From NCBI GenBank assembly GCA_002412965.1, contig DHWB01000010.1, positions 80,124-144,123 on the forward strand: a stretch of DNA of 64,000 bases, written 5' to 3'. Each line of letters starts with the position of its first letter. The first letter of the stretch is position 1. This DNA is from Desulfomicrobium sp. UBA5193. GTDB lineage: Bacteria; Desulfobacterota; Desulfovibrionia; Desulfovibrionales; Desulfomicrobiaceae. The position numbers were made by a program, and so were the translations under genes. The notes below the pieces were generated by a model. That model saw only the letters and a program-made list of their open reading frames with translations. It ran no database searches and was not told the DNA's origin. Shown here in pieces: positions 1 through 8,776 of this stretch.

Positions 1-938
1 GCGGTCTCGCCGATGGCCCGGGCCAGGCCGATGATGGTGCCGGTCAGGATGCCGGGCAGGGACAGAGGCAGGATGTGGTCCCAAACCACCTGCCAGTGGG
101 TTGCGCCAAGGGCCAGGGCCCCCTCGCGGATGGAGTCGGGGATGGCCCGGATGGCGGCGCGCGTGGAGATGATGATGACCGGCAGGGTCATGAGCGCCAG
201 CGTCAGCCCGCCGACCAGGGCCGAAGATCGGGGCAGCCCCATGAAATTGATGAAGATGGCAAGGCCCAAAAGACCGAAGAGAATGGATGGGATGGCCGCC
301 AGGTTGTTGATGTTCACTTCGACGATTTGCATGAGCCGATTGTCAGGAGCGAACTCTTCCAGATAGATCGCGGCCATTACCCCGGCCGGAAAGCTGAAAA
401 TGAACGTGATGGCCAGCAGGTAGACCGTGCCCACAGCTGCGGACAGGATGCCCGCCATCTCCGCCAGCTTGGAGTCGCCGTTGGAGAAGAATCCGACGTT
501 GAAGACCTTCTTGATCGAGCCTTCGGCCACAAGCTCGTCCACCAGGGCGATTTCCCTGGGCTTCAAGCGGTTGGGCTTGCCCTTGATGTATTGATCCACC
601 TCGGCGTTGGCCAGGACCCAGATTTCGGATGTTGTGTCCAGCAGTTGTGGGTTTTCGCGCAGCTGCATGGGCAGAATGCGGGTCACGCCGCGACTGACCA
701 GGGGGTCGATCCGCTTGTCCAGGGCGGACCTCGGGTTATCGAATATCGACTGCGAAAAGGTGACGCTGGTCCGGATTTCCGTTTGCATGAAGGCGGTGTA
801 TCCTTGACGGATTATGTCCGCGAAGAAAACCACCAGGAAGATTCCGGCAACGGAGATGGCCATGTAGGAGAGAGCTCTGAACTGGCTCTCCCCGTTTTTG
901 CGTTTGCGCAGGCTGCGCGGGTCGATGGGCATGCTCAT
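1..938 (-). CDS. pstA: Phosphate ABC transporter permease PstA (3' end outside window)
   Basis: Inner-membrane permease subunit of the high-affinity PstSCAB phosphate importer. The reverse strand reads from ATG at 938 (MSMPIDPRSLRKRKNGES) through one N-terminal membrane segment and a periplasmic stretch of over 100 residues. A typical binding-protein-dependent permease core follows, and the conserved cytoplasmic EGA-loop is visible as REGALALGATHWQVV, followed by AIGET where the window ends. The start is supported by AGGAG five bases upstream. It begins 8 bp after the pstC stop, so the two are surely one operon. The long N-terminal extension before the permease core is typical of the larger PstA forms. 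The C-terminus is missing because of the window edge, not because of damage. Whether a pstB copy follows to the left cannot be seen. Confidence 0.93.
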   Translation of the reverse strand, partial: MSMPIDPRSLRKRKNGESQFRALSYMAISVAGIFLVVFFADIIRQGYTAFMQTEIRTSVTFSQSIFDNPRSALDKRIDPLVSRGVTRILPMQLRENPQLLDTTSEIWVLANAEVDQYIKGKPNRLKPREIALVDELVAEGSIKKVFNVGFFSNGDSKLAEMAGILSAAVGTVYLLAITFIFSFPAGVMAAIYLEEFAPDNRLMQIVEVNINNLAAIPSILFGLLGLAIFINFMGLPRSSALVGGLTLALMTLPVIIISTRAAIRAIPDSIREGALALGATHWQVVWDHILPLSLPGILTGTIIGLARAIGET

Positions 939-946
939 GGCGGCTC

Positions 947-2176
947 CTATTCGTATCTTTGGCGGAACTTTCGAATGACTGTCAGGGACACGATATTCAG
1001 GCACAGGGTCAGGACCAGCAGTACCAGGCCGAGACCGAATGCGGACAGGGTCTCGGGGCTGTCAAAGGACTGATCGCCGGTCAGGGCGTCGACGATGCGC
1101 ACGTTGACCGTGGTCATCCCCACCAGCGGGTTCCAGGACAGGTTCGGTTGCAGGCCGGCGGCCATGACCACGATCATGGTTTCCCCGACGGCGCGGGACA
1201 CTGCCAGCAGGCAGGCCGAGACGATACCCGGCAGGGCGGCGGGCAGGATGACCCGTTTGATGGTCTCCGAAGGATAGGCGCCCAGCGCCAGTGAACCTTC
1301 GCGCAGGCTTTGCGGCACGGAGCTGATCACGTCGTCGGACAGGGACGAGACCAGGGGGATGATCATGATACCCATGACCAGGCCTGGGCTCAATGCGTTG
1401 GTGTAGTCGGCGCTTATGCCCACCTTGTCGGCCAGGTTCACGATCAGGGGGCTGACCGTGATGGCTGCGAAAAATCCGTAAACCACGGTGGGGATGCCGG
1501 CCAGGATCTCCAGCGCGGGCTTTGCAACACGTCTGACCGCCAGTGATGCGTATTCGGACATGCAGATGGCCGATAAGAGGCCCACCGGGATGGCCACACA
1601 CATGGCGATGGCCGTGATCATGAACGTGCCGGCAAACAGGGGCACTGATCCGAAGAGGGGCTGAATCTTGCCGTCTTCACCCACGGTAGCGGCATCGGGA
1701 TTCCAGGTCGTTCCGGTCAGGAAGTCCCAGAAATTGACGATGCGAAAAAAATGAACCGCCTCGAAGACGATGGACAGGACGATGCCGATGGTCGTCAGGA
1801 TGGAAATGAGCGATGCCACCAGCAGAATGCGGATGATCGTTTTTTCCAGAGCGGTGCGTACGCGCAGGCTCGGACGGATGGCCTTGAGCGCGATCCAGAT
1901 GCTGCCGGCTCCGAGGAGCAGGGCCGCGGCCGCGAACATGGGCCAGGGCACCTCGGCCAGGTCAAAAAGGTCGAGAATCGAGCCGATCAGGCTGATCAGC
2001 ACGGCAGGCATCAGCATCTTGCTGACGGCAAACCAGCCGAACAGATTTTCCGATGCCTTGTATCTGGCATTGGGGTCCTGCTGAACGCGGATTTTCCTGC
2101 GGCCAAGGAAATAGCCGAACAGGGCCAGGGGCAACAGGCCGGCGAACAGGTATTGGGCCAGGTAGGTTGTGGTCAC
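947..2176 (-). CDS. pstC: Phosphate ABC transporter permease PstC
   Basis: Second permease subunit of the PstSCAB phosphate importer, 409 aa, longer than the roughly 320 aa of the E. coli protein. The extra length is an N-terminal part with about three hydrophobic segments (residues 5-20, 55-75, 80-95). The permease core starts near residue 120 and includes the EGA-loop REGSLALGAYPSETIKRVILPAALPG written in part here as REGSLALGAYPSE. The start is GTG at 2176 with GAGG six bases upstream; the nearby ATG at 2190 is in another frame and hits a stop at once. The gene lies 84 bp downstream of pstS, separated by a stable hairpin, and 8 bp upstream of pstA. The same order pstS-pstC-pstA is found in many bacteria. 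Confidence 0.95.
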   Translation of the reverse strand: MTTTYLAQYLFAGLLPLALFGYFLGRRKIRVQQDPNARYKASENLFGWFAVSKMLMPAVLISLIGSILDLFDLAEVPWPMFAAAALLLGAGSIWIALKAIRPSLRVRTALEKTIIRILLVASLISILTTIGIVLSIVFEAVHFFRIVNFWDFLTGTTWNPDAATVGEDGKIQPLFGSVPLFAGTFMITAIAMCVAIPVGLLSAICMSEYASLAVRRVAKPALEILAGIPTVVYGFFAAITVSPLIVNLADKVGISADYTNALSPGLVMGIMIIPLVSSLSDDVISSVPQSLREGSLALGAYPSETIKRVILPAALPGIVSACLLAVSRAVGETMIVVMAAGLQPNLSWNPLVGMTTVNVRIVDALTGDQSFDSPETLSAFGLGLVLLVLTLCLNIVSLTVIRKFRQRYE

Positions 2177-2204
2177 GAGGGTCCTCGCATGTTGGCGGGC
2201 GCGA

Positions 2205-2242
2205 CGAAGGGCCGATCCGTAAGCTCACGGCTCGGCCCTTCG
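2205..2242 (-). promoter_or_regulatory. Intercistronic hairpin between pstS and pstC
   Basis: A perfect 11-bp inverted repeat (CGAAGGGCCGA and its complement) encloses a 16-base loop that can itself pair (CCGT/ACGG). On the transcribed strand no T-run follows, so it does not look like a full terminator. I infer an mRNA-stabilising or partial-attenuation hairpin that lets the binding protein PstS be made in excess over the permeases, as is common for binding-protein operons. Confidence 0.6.
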
Positions 2243-2260
2243 CGGGTTTCTCTTTCTTGA

Positions 2261-3280
2261 CTATTTTTTCTTCAATTCGTCCAGTGCCAGCTTCTTCTTG
2301 CTCAGCACGTTCTCGCGGACCTTGGCGAGTTCATCTGCGGGCAGCGGAATCAGGCCGATGGTCTTCAGCAGGCCTTCCTTGCCGATCATCTTGTCGCTCA
2401 TGAACAGCTCCACGTATTCCTTCAGACCGGGGATGGCGTCATAGTGAGCGTTCTTGATGTAGAAGTACAGGGAGCGGGAGATCGGGTACTTGCCGGAGGA
2501 GACGGACTCGGGATTCGGGGTCACGCCGTTGATGGCGGTGCCCTGGATGGAGTCGGCGTTTTCTTCCAGGAAGCTATAGCCGAAGATGCCGAAAGCGTCC
2601 TTGTCCTTGGCCAGTTTCTGCACGATCAGGTTGTCATTTTCACCGGCCGGGACGTAGGCGCTGTCCTGACGGATGCTCTTGTATCCTTTCTCGTATCCTT
2701 CGATCTTGCCGCACACTTTTTCAACAACCATTTCTTCAAAGGCGTCGCGGGTGCCGGAAGAGGTGGGCGGTCCGTAGAAGACGATCTTGCGGGCCGGCAG
2801 CTGGGGGTTGATCTCGTTCCACATCTTGTAGGGGTTGGGAACGATCTTGCCGTCAACCAGGACATCGGCGGCCACAGCCATGGCCAGTTCCTCAAGGGTG
2901 ATGCTCATGGGAGCGTTGTCCTTGCTCTGGGCGATGGCGATGCCGTCAAAGCCGATCTTGGCTTCGGTGATGTCGACAACGCCGTTCTTGGCGGCGGCTT
3001 CGAATTCAGAGTCCTTCATGCGGCGGGAAGAGTTTGCGATGTCGGGAGTGTTCGCTCCCATGCCGGCGCCGAAAAGCTTGTGGCCTCCGCCGGAACCGGT
3101 GGATTCGACGACGGGTGCCGCGAATTTGGTGGTTGCGCCCAGTTCTTCAGCCACATAGCTGGAGAAGGGGAAAACGGTGGACGATCCGGTGACTTTGACC
3201 TGATCGCGGGCGTGGGCCATGCCCGTGCCGACCAGCAGCAGGGCGAGAGCGAAAATGGCTTTGTTCAGAAAACGGTTCAT
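2261..3280 (-). CDS. pstS: Periplasmic phosphate-binding protein PstS
   Basis: Binds inorganic phosphate in the periplasm and delivers it to PstCA. 339 aa from ATG at 3280. The first 24 residues form a clean signal peptide (MNRFLNKAIF...GMAHA, cleavage after AHA). The mature protein starts RDQVKVTGSSTVFPF, the conserved PstS opening with the GSST phosphate-binding loop. GGSGGG-like residues (STGSGGGHKLF) and the SSGTRDAFEE loop give further ligand contacts. Start choice: GGAGG lies seven bases upstream of this ATG, and the longer in-frame extension to 3469 has no coding character and would run through the Pho box. First gene of the pstSCA operon. Confidence 0.95.
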   Translation of the reverse strand: MNRFLNKAIFALALLLVGTGMAHARDQVKVTGSSTVFPFSSYVAEELGATTKFAAPVVESTGSGGGHKLFGAGMGANTPDIANSSRRMKDSEFEAAAKNGVVDITEAKIGFDGIAIAQSKDNAPMSITLEELAMAVAADVLVDGKIVPNPYKMWNEINPQLPARKIVFYGPPTSSGTRDAFEEMVVEKVCGKIEGYEKGYKSIRQDSAYVPAGENDNLIVQKLAKDKDAFGIFGYSFLEENADSIQGTAINGVTPNPESVSSGKYPISRSLYFYIKNAHYDAIPGLKEYVELFMSDKMIGKEGLLKTIGLIPLPADELAKVRENVLSKKKLALDELKKK

Positions 3281-3348
3281 GGGATTGCCTCCTTGGCTAT
3301 GTTTCAAATTCAGGTTTGTGTCGTGCACTGGAGGACTAACTAGGCGCT

Positions 3349-3392
3349 GATTGTTACAGGATGTTGAGGCGATTGTGACAGGGGTGTGACAG
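3349..3392 (-). promoter_or_regulatory. Pho box of four 11-bp units upstream of pstS
   Basis: Read on the minus strand, four contiguous 11-bp units are present: CTGTCACACCC, CTGTCACAATC, GCCTCAACATC and CTGTAACAATC. They match the known PhoB site layout of a 7-bp CTGTCAY core plus a 4-bp spacer in tandem; only the third unit is poor. A -10-like TAGTTA lies about 7 bp downstream, as expected for class II PhoB activation where the box replaces the -35. The box starts 69 bp from the pstS ATG. The rest of the 305-bp gap to chrA (3281-3585) holds nothing else I can name. Confidence 0.88.
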
Positions 3393-3585
3393 CGTGCGGG
3401 TGTGAATGTTCGCGCCTGGCCTGGCCGATATGAAGTTGAGAGAGAGAATAGCAGAATATCGGCGTTCAAGGCAAGCTCCTGCCATTCGGGCTCACTCGAT
3501 GCGGCGTCTTTGCGCCCCTTGAAACTTTAAGACATGGTTATCCGGAGCTTCATTATTTTAGTTGCCATGTTTATTAAAATTGAAA

Positions 3586-4920
3586 ATGACAGCCCCCATG
3601 AGTAAAATAATGACCCCATCTCTAAGCGAAGCCTTCTGGACCTGGCTGCGTATCGGTCTCTTGAGCTTCGGTGGCCCCGCCGGGCAGATCGCCATGATGC
3701 ACAAGACCCTGGTCGAGGACAAAAAATGGATCTCGAATGACCGGTTCCTGCACGCCCTCAACTATTGCCATTTTCTGCCCGGCCCCGAGGCCCAGCAGCT
3801 GGCCACCTACGTCGGGTGGCTCACGCACCGCACCTGGGGCGGGATCATGGCCGGGACCCTCTTCGTGCTGCCCGGATTTTTCGTCATTCTGGCATTGAGC
3901 GCCCTGTATGCGGCCTACCGGCAGGTTCCGGCGGTGGATGCGCTCTTTTACGGCTTGAAGCCCGCCGTGCTGGCCATTGTCATTGGCGCGGTGCTGCGGG
4001 TGGGGGGCAAGTCCATCAAGACCAGGTTCGCCCTGGGGCTGGCCGCTTTCGCCTTTGTGGCGCTTTTCGCGTTCGACGTGCCCTTTCCGCTGGTGGTTTT
4101 TGGCGCCGCCCTGCTGGGCTGGCTCAAATCCAGAAGCACGGTGGAGCCGGGCTGCACGGCTCATTGCGAGGAGGAAGAGGACGTCCCCGAACATGCCAGG
4201 CCCAGCGCGTCCCGCAGCCTGCTCGTGCTGGCGACGTGGGTTCCGCTGTGGCTCGGGCCGGTCCTTGTCATCGGCCTGCTCTTTGGGTGGGATGACATCT
4301 ATGCCCGGCTGGCCGTGTTTTTCAGCAAGATGGCAGTGGTCACCTTCGGCGGGGCTTATGCCGTGCTGAGTTACGTGGCCCAGCAGGCCGTGGAGGGATA
4401 TGGCTGGCTTTCCCCGGTGGACATGATCAGCGGCCTGGCCCTGGCCGAGACCACCCCCGGTCCGCTCATACTGGTGCTCGAATATGTCGGTTTCATGGCA
4501 GCCTTCGCCAGCCCCGGAGCCTTGCATCCTCTGCTGGCCGGAGCGCTTGGGGCGGCGCTGACCGTCTGGGTCACGTTCACGCCCTGCTTTTTGTGGATTT
4601 TTCTGGGCGCGCCTTACATGGAGGCCATTCGCGGCAACCGCAACCTGTCCGCGGCCCTGGCCGGGGTGACGGCCGCCGTGGTCGGCGTGATCCTGAACCT
4701 GTCCCTGTGGTTCGGGCTGCACACCCTTTTTGGCGAGGTCGGTTCCTGGCATGGACCCTTTGGCCTCAAGCTGCCCGTGCCGGGCCTTGGCAGCCTGGAT
4801 GTGTGGGCGCTCATGCTCAGCGCGGGAGCACTCCTGGCCCTGACCCGCTTCAAGATCGGCATGGGCACGACCCTGGCCGGGTGCGCGGCGCTGGGGTGGG
4901 TGGTGCGGATGCTGGCCTAG
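3586..4920 (+). CDS. chrA: ChrA-family (CHR) chromate/anion transporter
   Basis: Two-domain CHR-family membrane protein, about 444 aa, the usual length for long-chain ChrA. The two homologous halves each open with the family signature: WTWLRIGLLSFGGPAGQIAMM near residue 20 (quoted here only as LLSFGGPAGQIAMMH) and KMAVVTFGGAYAVLSYV near residue 250. Around ten to twelve hydrophobic segments are visible, and a charged cytoplasmic linker (HCEEEEDVPEHARPS) joins the halves. Family members export chromate by proton exchange; natural substrates in sulfate reducers may be other oxyanions. Start uncertain: ATG 3586 or ATG 3598; neither has a good ribosome site and TTG 3562 is less likely. Single gene, ending in the hairpin at 4966. 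Confidence 0.88.
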   Translation: MTAPMSKIMTPSLSEAFWTWLRIGLLSFGGPAGQIAMMHKTLVEDKKWISNDRFLHALNYCHFLPGPEAQQLATYVGWLTHRTWGGIMAGTLFVLPGFFVILALSALYAAYRQVPAVDALFYGLKPAVLAIVIGAVLRVGGKSIKTRFALGLAAFAFVALFAFDVPFPLVVFGAALLGWLKSRSTVEPGCTAHCEEEEDVPEHARPSASRSLLVLATWVPLWLGPVLVIGLLFGWDDIYARLAVFFSKMAVVTFGGAYAVLSYVAQQAVEGYGWLSPVDMISGLALAETTPGPLILVLEYVGFMAAFASPGALHPLLAGALGAALTVWVTFTPCFLWIFLGAPYMEAIRGNRNLSAALAGVTAAVVGVILNLSLWFGLHTLFGEVGSWHGPFGLKLPVPGLGSLDVWALMLSAGALLALTRFKIGMGTTLAGCAALGWVVRMLA

Positions 4921-4965
4921 CAGGACGTATCCGGCGTCACCCAAGTTATACTTTTGGTTCGAAAT

Positions 4966-5018
4966 CCCGATCCAAACGACGAAACCCCGCATCGCGGGGT
5001 TTCGTCGTTTGGATCGGG
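4966..5018. terminator. Perfect 25-bp inverted repeat between convergent genes
   Basis: Two perfect 25-base arms (4966-4990 and 4994-5018) separated by only ATC. The arms contain a GACGAAACCCCGC core, so the inner part has the A-rich/stem/T-rich form of a bidirectional terminator. It sits between chrA (ending 4920) and the convergent tauE-like gene (ending 5047). No long T-run follows outside the arms. The length and perfection are unusual for a plain terminator. Confidence 0.75.
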
Positions 5019-5046
5019 GTAAACCGGGGAGATGGCTTGGCGCGCG

Positions 5047-6096
5047 TTACGCGGCTTCGGCCATCTGCGTTCTGCGTCCGGTCCACATGCTGCCGAGGAT
5101 GATGCCTGAGCCGATGAGCAGCGCCAGGCACATGGAGCCGAAGCTGACCTTGCTGAGGAGACTCAGCATGTCCGGACCGACTTCCATCAGGCCGAGCTTC
5201 GCCAGGTACGTGGGCAGTGCCAGGCCGCGGCTGACGGCGACGATGAGCATGATCGTGGCCATGACCATCTTGATCATGTGCGGGCGGACATAGGTGGTGC
5301 CGATGGCGCCGAGCTGGACGCCCAGGAGGGAGCCGCCGAGGATGATGAGCACGAGCCGGATGTCGACCATGCCGTGCATGGCCCAGTTGATGGAGCCGCC
5401 CAGGCCCATGGCGAAAGCGATGACCAGCTCCGTGGCCGAGGCCATGAGGCCGGGCACGCCGAGCACGTAGATCATGCCGGGCACGCCGATGAAGCCGCCG
5501 ACGGCGATGGTCGCGGCCAGGATGCCGGTGGCGAAGCCGACGGGAATGGTGAACCACAGGGAGATGCGGATGCCGGAGCGGGGAAAGTTGATCATTGGCG
5601 GAAGCTCGATCTTCTGCAAACGCAGGGCAAGGGGCGCGACCTGTTCCACGCCGCCGCTTCTGGCGCATTTTATGGCGTCACTCATGACGTATCCGCCCAC
5701 GGTGACCAGCACGAGCACGAAGGACAGGCTGACATAGAGGTCGGATCCGGCCTGGCCCCACAAGGCCAGGATCACCTGCTGGATCTTGATGCCGATCTGC
5801 ACGCCGACTCCGGCCGAGGCGGCCATGATCAGGCCGAGCTTCACGTCCACCTGTCCGTACTGGAACCGCTTGATGGCACCGACCAGGGCCTTGGGGAATT
5901 TGTGGCACATGTTGCTGGCCACGGCCACGGTGCCGGGCACGCCCAGGCTCATCATGCCGGGGGTGAGCACGAAGGCGCCGCCGGAGCCGATGAAGCCGCT
6001 GACGAGGCCGCCGATGAAGCCGACCAGAAACAGGAAGGTCACGTTCATCGCCGTCAGATCAATGAATTTGGTAGGGTCAAGAGAGAGTATGTCCAT
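5047..6096 (-). CDS. TauE/SafE-family anion (sulfite/sulfonate) exporter
   Basis: Membrane permease of the TauE/SafE family (349 aa), which moves sulfite, sulfoacetate or similar organosulfur anions. The N-terminal half carries the family hallmark LVSGFIGSGGAFVLTP followed by VASNMCHKF, and the repeat half has TGILAATIAVGGFIGVP. About eight hydrophobic segments are visible. Start at ATG 6096 (MDILSLDPTK) because AAGGAT stands upstream and the longer reading frame enters the neighbouring gene. It is the last gene of a minus-strand run: 58-aa protein, Usp, SulP, 98-aa protein, TauE. The 26-bp gap to the 98-aa gene supports co-transcription. Substrate is inferred from family and context only. 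Confidence 0.88.
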   Translation of the reverse strand: MDILSLDPTKFIDLTAMNVTFLFLVGFIGGLVSGFIGSGGAFVLTPGMMSLGVPGTVAVASNMCHKFPKALVGAIKRFQYGQVDVKLGLIMAASAGVGVQIGIKIQQVILALWGQAGSDLYVSLSFVLVLVTVGGYVMSDAIKCARSGGVEQVAPLALRLQKIELPPMINFPRSGIRISLWFTIPVGFATGILAATIAVGGFIGVPGMIYVLGVPGLMASATELVIAFAMGLGGSINWAMHGMVDIRLVLIILGGSLLGVQLGAIGTTYVRPHMIKMVMATIMLIVAVSRGLALPTYLAKLGLMEVGPDMLSLLSKVSFGSMCLALLIGSGIILGSMWTGRRTQMAEAA

Positions 6097-6122
6097 TGTG
6101 ATGTATCCTTCTTGTGGCTGTA

Positions 6123-6419
6123 TCAGGTGTTGAGGACGGGGCGCTGGGCCGGACGCTTGGTGACTTCCACGGTCTTGCGCACATCTTTGCGGATGGCGGA
6201 AATGCCCAGCACGGCCCACAGGTTGCCCGCGAATTCACCGTGCAGGTAGGATACGGCAAAGACCGTCGCGATGGGTCCGGCGGCCCAGAGCGAGCCTTGG
6301 GCGAAATGCGCCGCGATGGTGTCCCCGTAGGCGAAAAAGCCGGTGTACAGGGCTGCGGTCAGTGTGCCGAAAACGATGGTCCGTCCGATGGGTTTCTTGT
6401 CTGATTGAGGTGTGGCCAT
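6123..6419 (-). CDS. Small membrane protein (98 aa) between sulP and tauE
   Basis: I do not recognise the family. Starts MATPQSDKKPIGR, then two hydrophobic stretches (about residues 14-35 and 38-58) and a basic tail (RKDVRKTVEVTKRPAQR). The start at 6419 is set by GGAG six bases upstream; an ATG 12 bases earlier (6431) lies right at that ribosome site. It sits 55 bp after sulP and 26 bp before the TauE/SafE gene, so it may be an accessory subunit of one of these transporters (inference). In the duplicated locus downstream of the second sulP this gene is absent; homology stops just upstream of its start codon. Confidence 0.75.
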   Translation of the reverse strand: MATPQSDKKPIGRTIVFGTLTAALYTGFFAYGDTIAAHFAQGSLWAAGPIATVFAVSYLHGEFAGNLWAVLGISAIRKDVRKTVEVTKRPAQRPVLNT

Positions 6420-6474
6420 TGTATTCTCCATGTTGGTGTTATCCGCATGCTGCGGGTGTTTTGTGTTGGGAATG

Positions 6475-8685
6475 CTACGGTCTTTCGTTGCGGGAAACTC
6501 CGGCGGTCGCGTAGGCGCGAACCCTGGGCGGCTCGACATGCGCGCGCTTGGGCAGCTGGCAGGCCGAGGTCAGAGGGCAGCGCGCTTCGTCGCTTTCGCG
6601 GTGGGCGGCGGCGTGCACCGTGCACAGGGCCTTTTCCATGTTGGCGTAGATGTGGTCCCGTCCGATCTTGTCCAGGAGGCCGCTGCGGGTCAGGATGGCC
6701 ATGACCGTGTCGTTGACACCGGCCAGGGAGATGTCCACGCCCCGGCTGCGACAGCGGTCCACGACCAGGGAGAGGGCCTCCTCGCCGGAGGCGTCCATGT
6801 CGTTGATGCCCTTGGCCACCAGGACGATGTGCCTCAGGCGTTTTTTGGAGTGCAGGCGGCCGGTGATGATTTCGTCCAGGAAGCTCGCGTTGGCGAAAAA
6901 GAGGGGGCCATTGAAACGGACCATGTCCACATGCGTGCAGAGGTCCAGCCCGAAGCGGGTGGCGTCGCGCAGTTCGCCCTCTTCGGTCCGGGCCAGGGAG
7001 CTGACCGTGGGCCGCATGTTGCGGTACAGGAAGGCGCCAAGGGATAGCGCCACGCCGATCATGATGCCCTTGTCCAGGTGCGGAGCGAAGGCCAGGGTGG
7101 CCAGAAAGGTGATGATGGAGATAATGCCGTCATATTTGGCGACTCTCCAGGAGTGCAGGAAGCCGGCGGGATGGATGAGGCCCATGACCGCCATCATGAT
7201 CACCGCGGCCAGGGTGCACTGGGGCAGGTGATAGAGGCGCGGGGTGAGGAAGAGCAGGGCCACGAGCACAACGGCGCTGGTGAAGACGCTCGAGAATCCG
7301 GTCACCGCCCCGGCCTGCAGGTTGACCGCGGAGCGGGAGAAGGAGCCGGACACCGGGTAGCTCTTGCTGAACGCGCCCAGGATGTTCGCGAGGCCCTGGC
7401 CGATCAGCTCCTGGTTCGGGTCCAGGCTCTGGCCTGTCTTGGCAGCCATGGCCTTGGCGATGGAGATGGCCTCCATGAACCCGAGCAGGGCGATGATGGC
7501 GGCATTCGGAAGGAGGCGGGCCATCACGGAGAGATCGAAATGCGGAATGGACAGGGCGGGCAGACCGCCGGGCACTGTTCCGACCACGGAGCCGCCGCCA
7601 ATCATGGTCAGGGACGTGGGATCAAGGGGCGAGTTGCCGACCCGGATGCGCCAGGTCCGGCCATCGTTGCCGGCGCCGTCCGGGATGGCGCTGTCAGCCG
7701 GATAGAAGGTCATGCCGCCTTTGGCGGTGGGCACGGCCTGGAAAAGCATGCCGCGCAGTACGGCTTTGACGTTCTTGGCCTCGCTTTTCGCAATCTCCAT
7801 TTCCAGGGCCAGGCGGCGCAGTTCGTGTTCGTCGTCGGCCACGGCGAATTGCTCGCCGTTTCTCCTGGCTTCTTCCATGGCGGCGTTGAGGGCCGTGCGT
7901 CTGGTGGCCAGCTCGGTCTGGGCCTGCATGGCCGTGTTATAGGAGGCCAGGGCTGCGCTCGCTTCGGGCGCGGACAGGGACTGGACGCTGATGGTGGCGT
8001 TGTGCTCGAAGCCGGTGGCCCAGGAGAAGACCGTGGTCAGGGCCACGGCCACCAGGACGCCTGGGATGCGCGGGCTTATGCGCTTGAGGACGAGCATGAG
8101 CGCTAAGGCGAAGACGCCGAGCGCCAGTGTCGGCCAGTGGGTGTAGCGCATGGCCGCCTGCGCGACCCGCAGGATGGTCTCGTAATGGTGCTCGGCGCTG
8201 TCCACGGACACTCCGAACATCTTGGACAGCTGGCTGGTGGCGATGATGATGGCTGCGGCGTTGGTGAAGCCGGCCACAACCGGGTGGGAAAGAAAATTGA
8301 CGACCAGCCCCAAGCGCAAGACACCAAGGGACAACTGAAAGATGCCGACGGCCAGGGCCAGGAGCACGGCATAGGCGATGTAGCTCTCGCTGCCGGCCGT
8401 GGCCAGGGGTTCGAGGCAGGCGGCGGTCATGAGGGAGACCACGGCCACCGGCCCGGTGGAGAGTTGCCTGCTGGACCCGAACAAGGCGGCGACCAGAGGC
8501 GGCAGAAAGGAGGCGTACAGGCCGTAGTACGGAGGCAGGCCGGCGAGCTGGGCATAGGCCATGCTCTGCGGAATGAGCACCAGGGCTACGGTCAGTCCGG
8601 CCATGAAATCCATTTTGAAATGTTCGGCGGAATACGTTCTGATCCAGCCGAAAAACGGGACAACTTTCAAGACAAGGGTGGCCAT
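6475..8685 (-). CDS. SulP-family anion transporter with STAS domain (copy A)
   Basis: SulP/SLC26 permease, 736 aa. The opening FMAGLTVALVLIPQSMAYA and GLPPYYGLYASFLPPL are the family signature; a C-terminal STAS domain lies at roughly residues 575-690 (ending NDTVMAILTRSGLLDKIG). Substrate probably sulfate or another oxyanion (inference). Odd feature: between two membrane segments, about residues 265-415, there is an extra soluble insert that begins with a Glu/Ala/Arg-rich coiled-coil-like stretch (ALNAAMEEARRNGEQ, LALEMEIAKSEAKNVKAV) and is absent from ordinary SulP proteins. Start at ATG 8685 with GGAGG six bases before it. Follows usp by 91 bp in a sigma-54-type operon. Very close paralogue of the gene at 14993. 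Confidence 0.9.
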   Translation of the reverse strand: MATLVLKVVPFFGWIRTYSAEHFKMDFMAGLTVALVLIPQSMAYAQLAGLPPYYGLYASFLPPLVAALFGSSRQLSTGPVAVVSLMTAACLEPLATAGSESYIAYAVLLALAVGIFQLSLGVLRLGLVVNFLSHPVVAGFTNAAAIIIATSQLSKMFGVSVDSAEHHYETILRVAQAAMRYTHWPTLALGVFALALMLVLKRISPRIPGVLVAVALTTVFSWATGFEHNATISVQSLSAPEASAALASYNTAMQAQTELATRRTALNAAMEEARRNGEQFAVADDEHELRRLALEMEIAKSEAKNVKAVLRGMLFQAVPTAKGGMTFYPADSAIPDGAGNDGRTWRIRVGNSPLDPTSLTMIGGGSVVGTVPGGLPALSIPHFDLSVMARLLPNAAIIALLGFMEAISIAKAMAAKTGQSLDPNQELIGQGLANILGAFSKSYPVSGSFSRSAVNLQAGAVTGFSSVFTSAVVLVALLFLTPRLYHLPQCTLAAVIMMAVMGLIHPAGFLHSWRVAKYDGIISIITFLATLAFAPHLDKGIMIGVALSLGAFLYRNMRPTVSSLARTEEGELRDATRFGLDLCTHVDMVRFNGPLFFANASFLDEIITGRLHSKKRLRHIVLVAKGINDMDASGEEALSLVVDRCRSRGVDISLAGVNDTVMAILTRSGLLDKIGRDHIYANMEKALCTVHAAAHRESDEARCPLTSACQLPKRAHVEPPRVRAYATAGVSRNERP

Positions 8686-8776
8686 GTAACCTCCGTCGAT
8701 GCCGAACCGCGACCTGCGGAAAATGTGCCCCGGGATCGAGCGGGGGCGTGGGTGAGGATGAGTGGTTTGTGTCGCC

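Noticed and set aside
3281..3469. Longer N-terminus for PstS
   Set aside because: It would translate through the Pho box and promoter and would bury the signal peptide.
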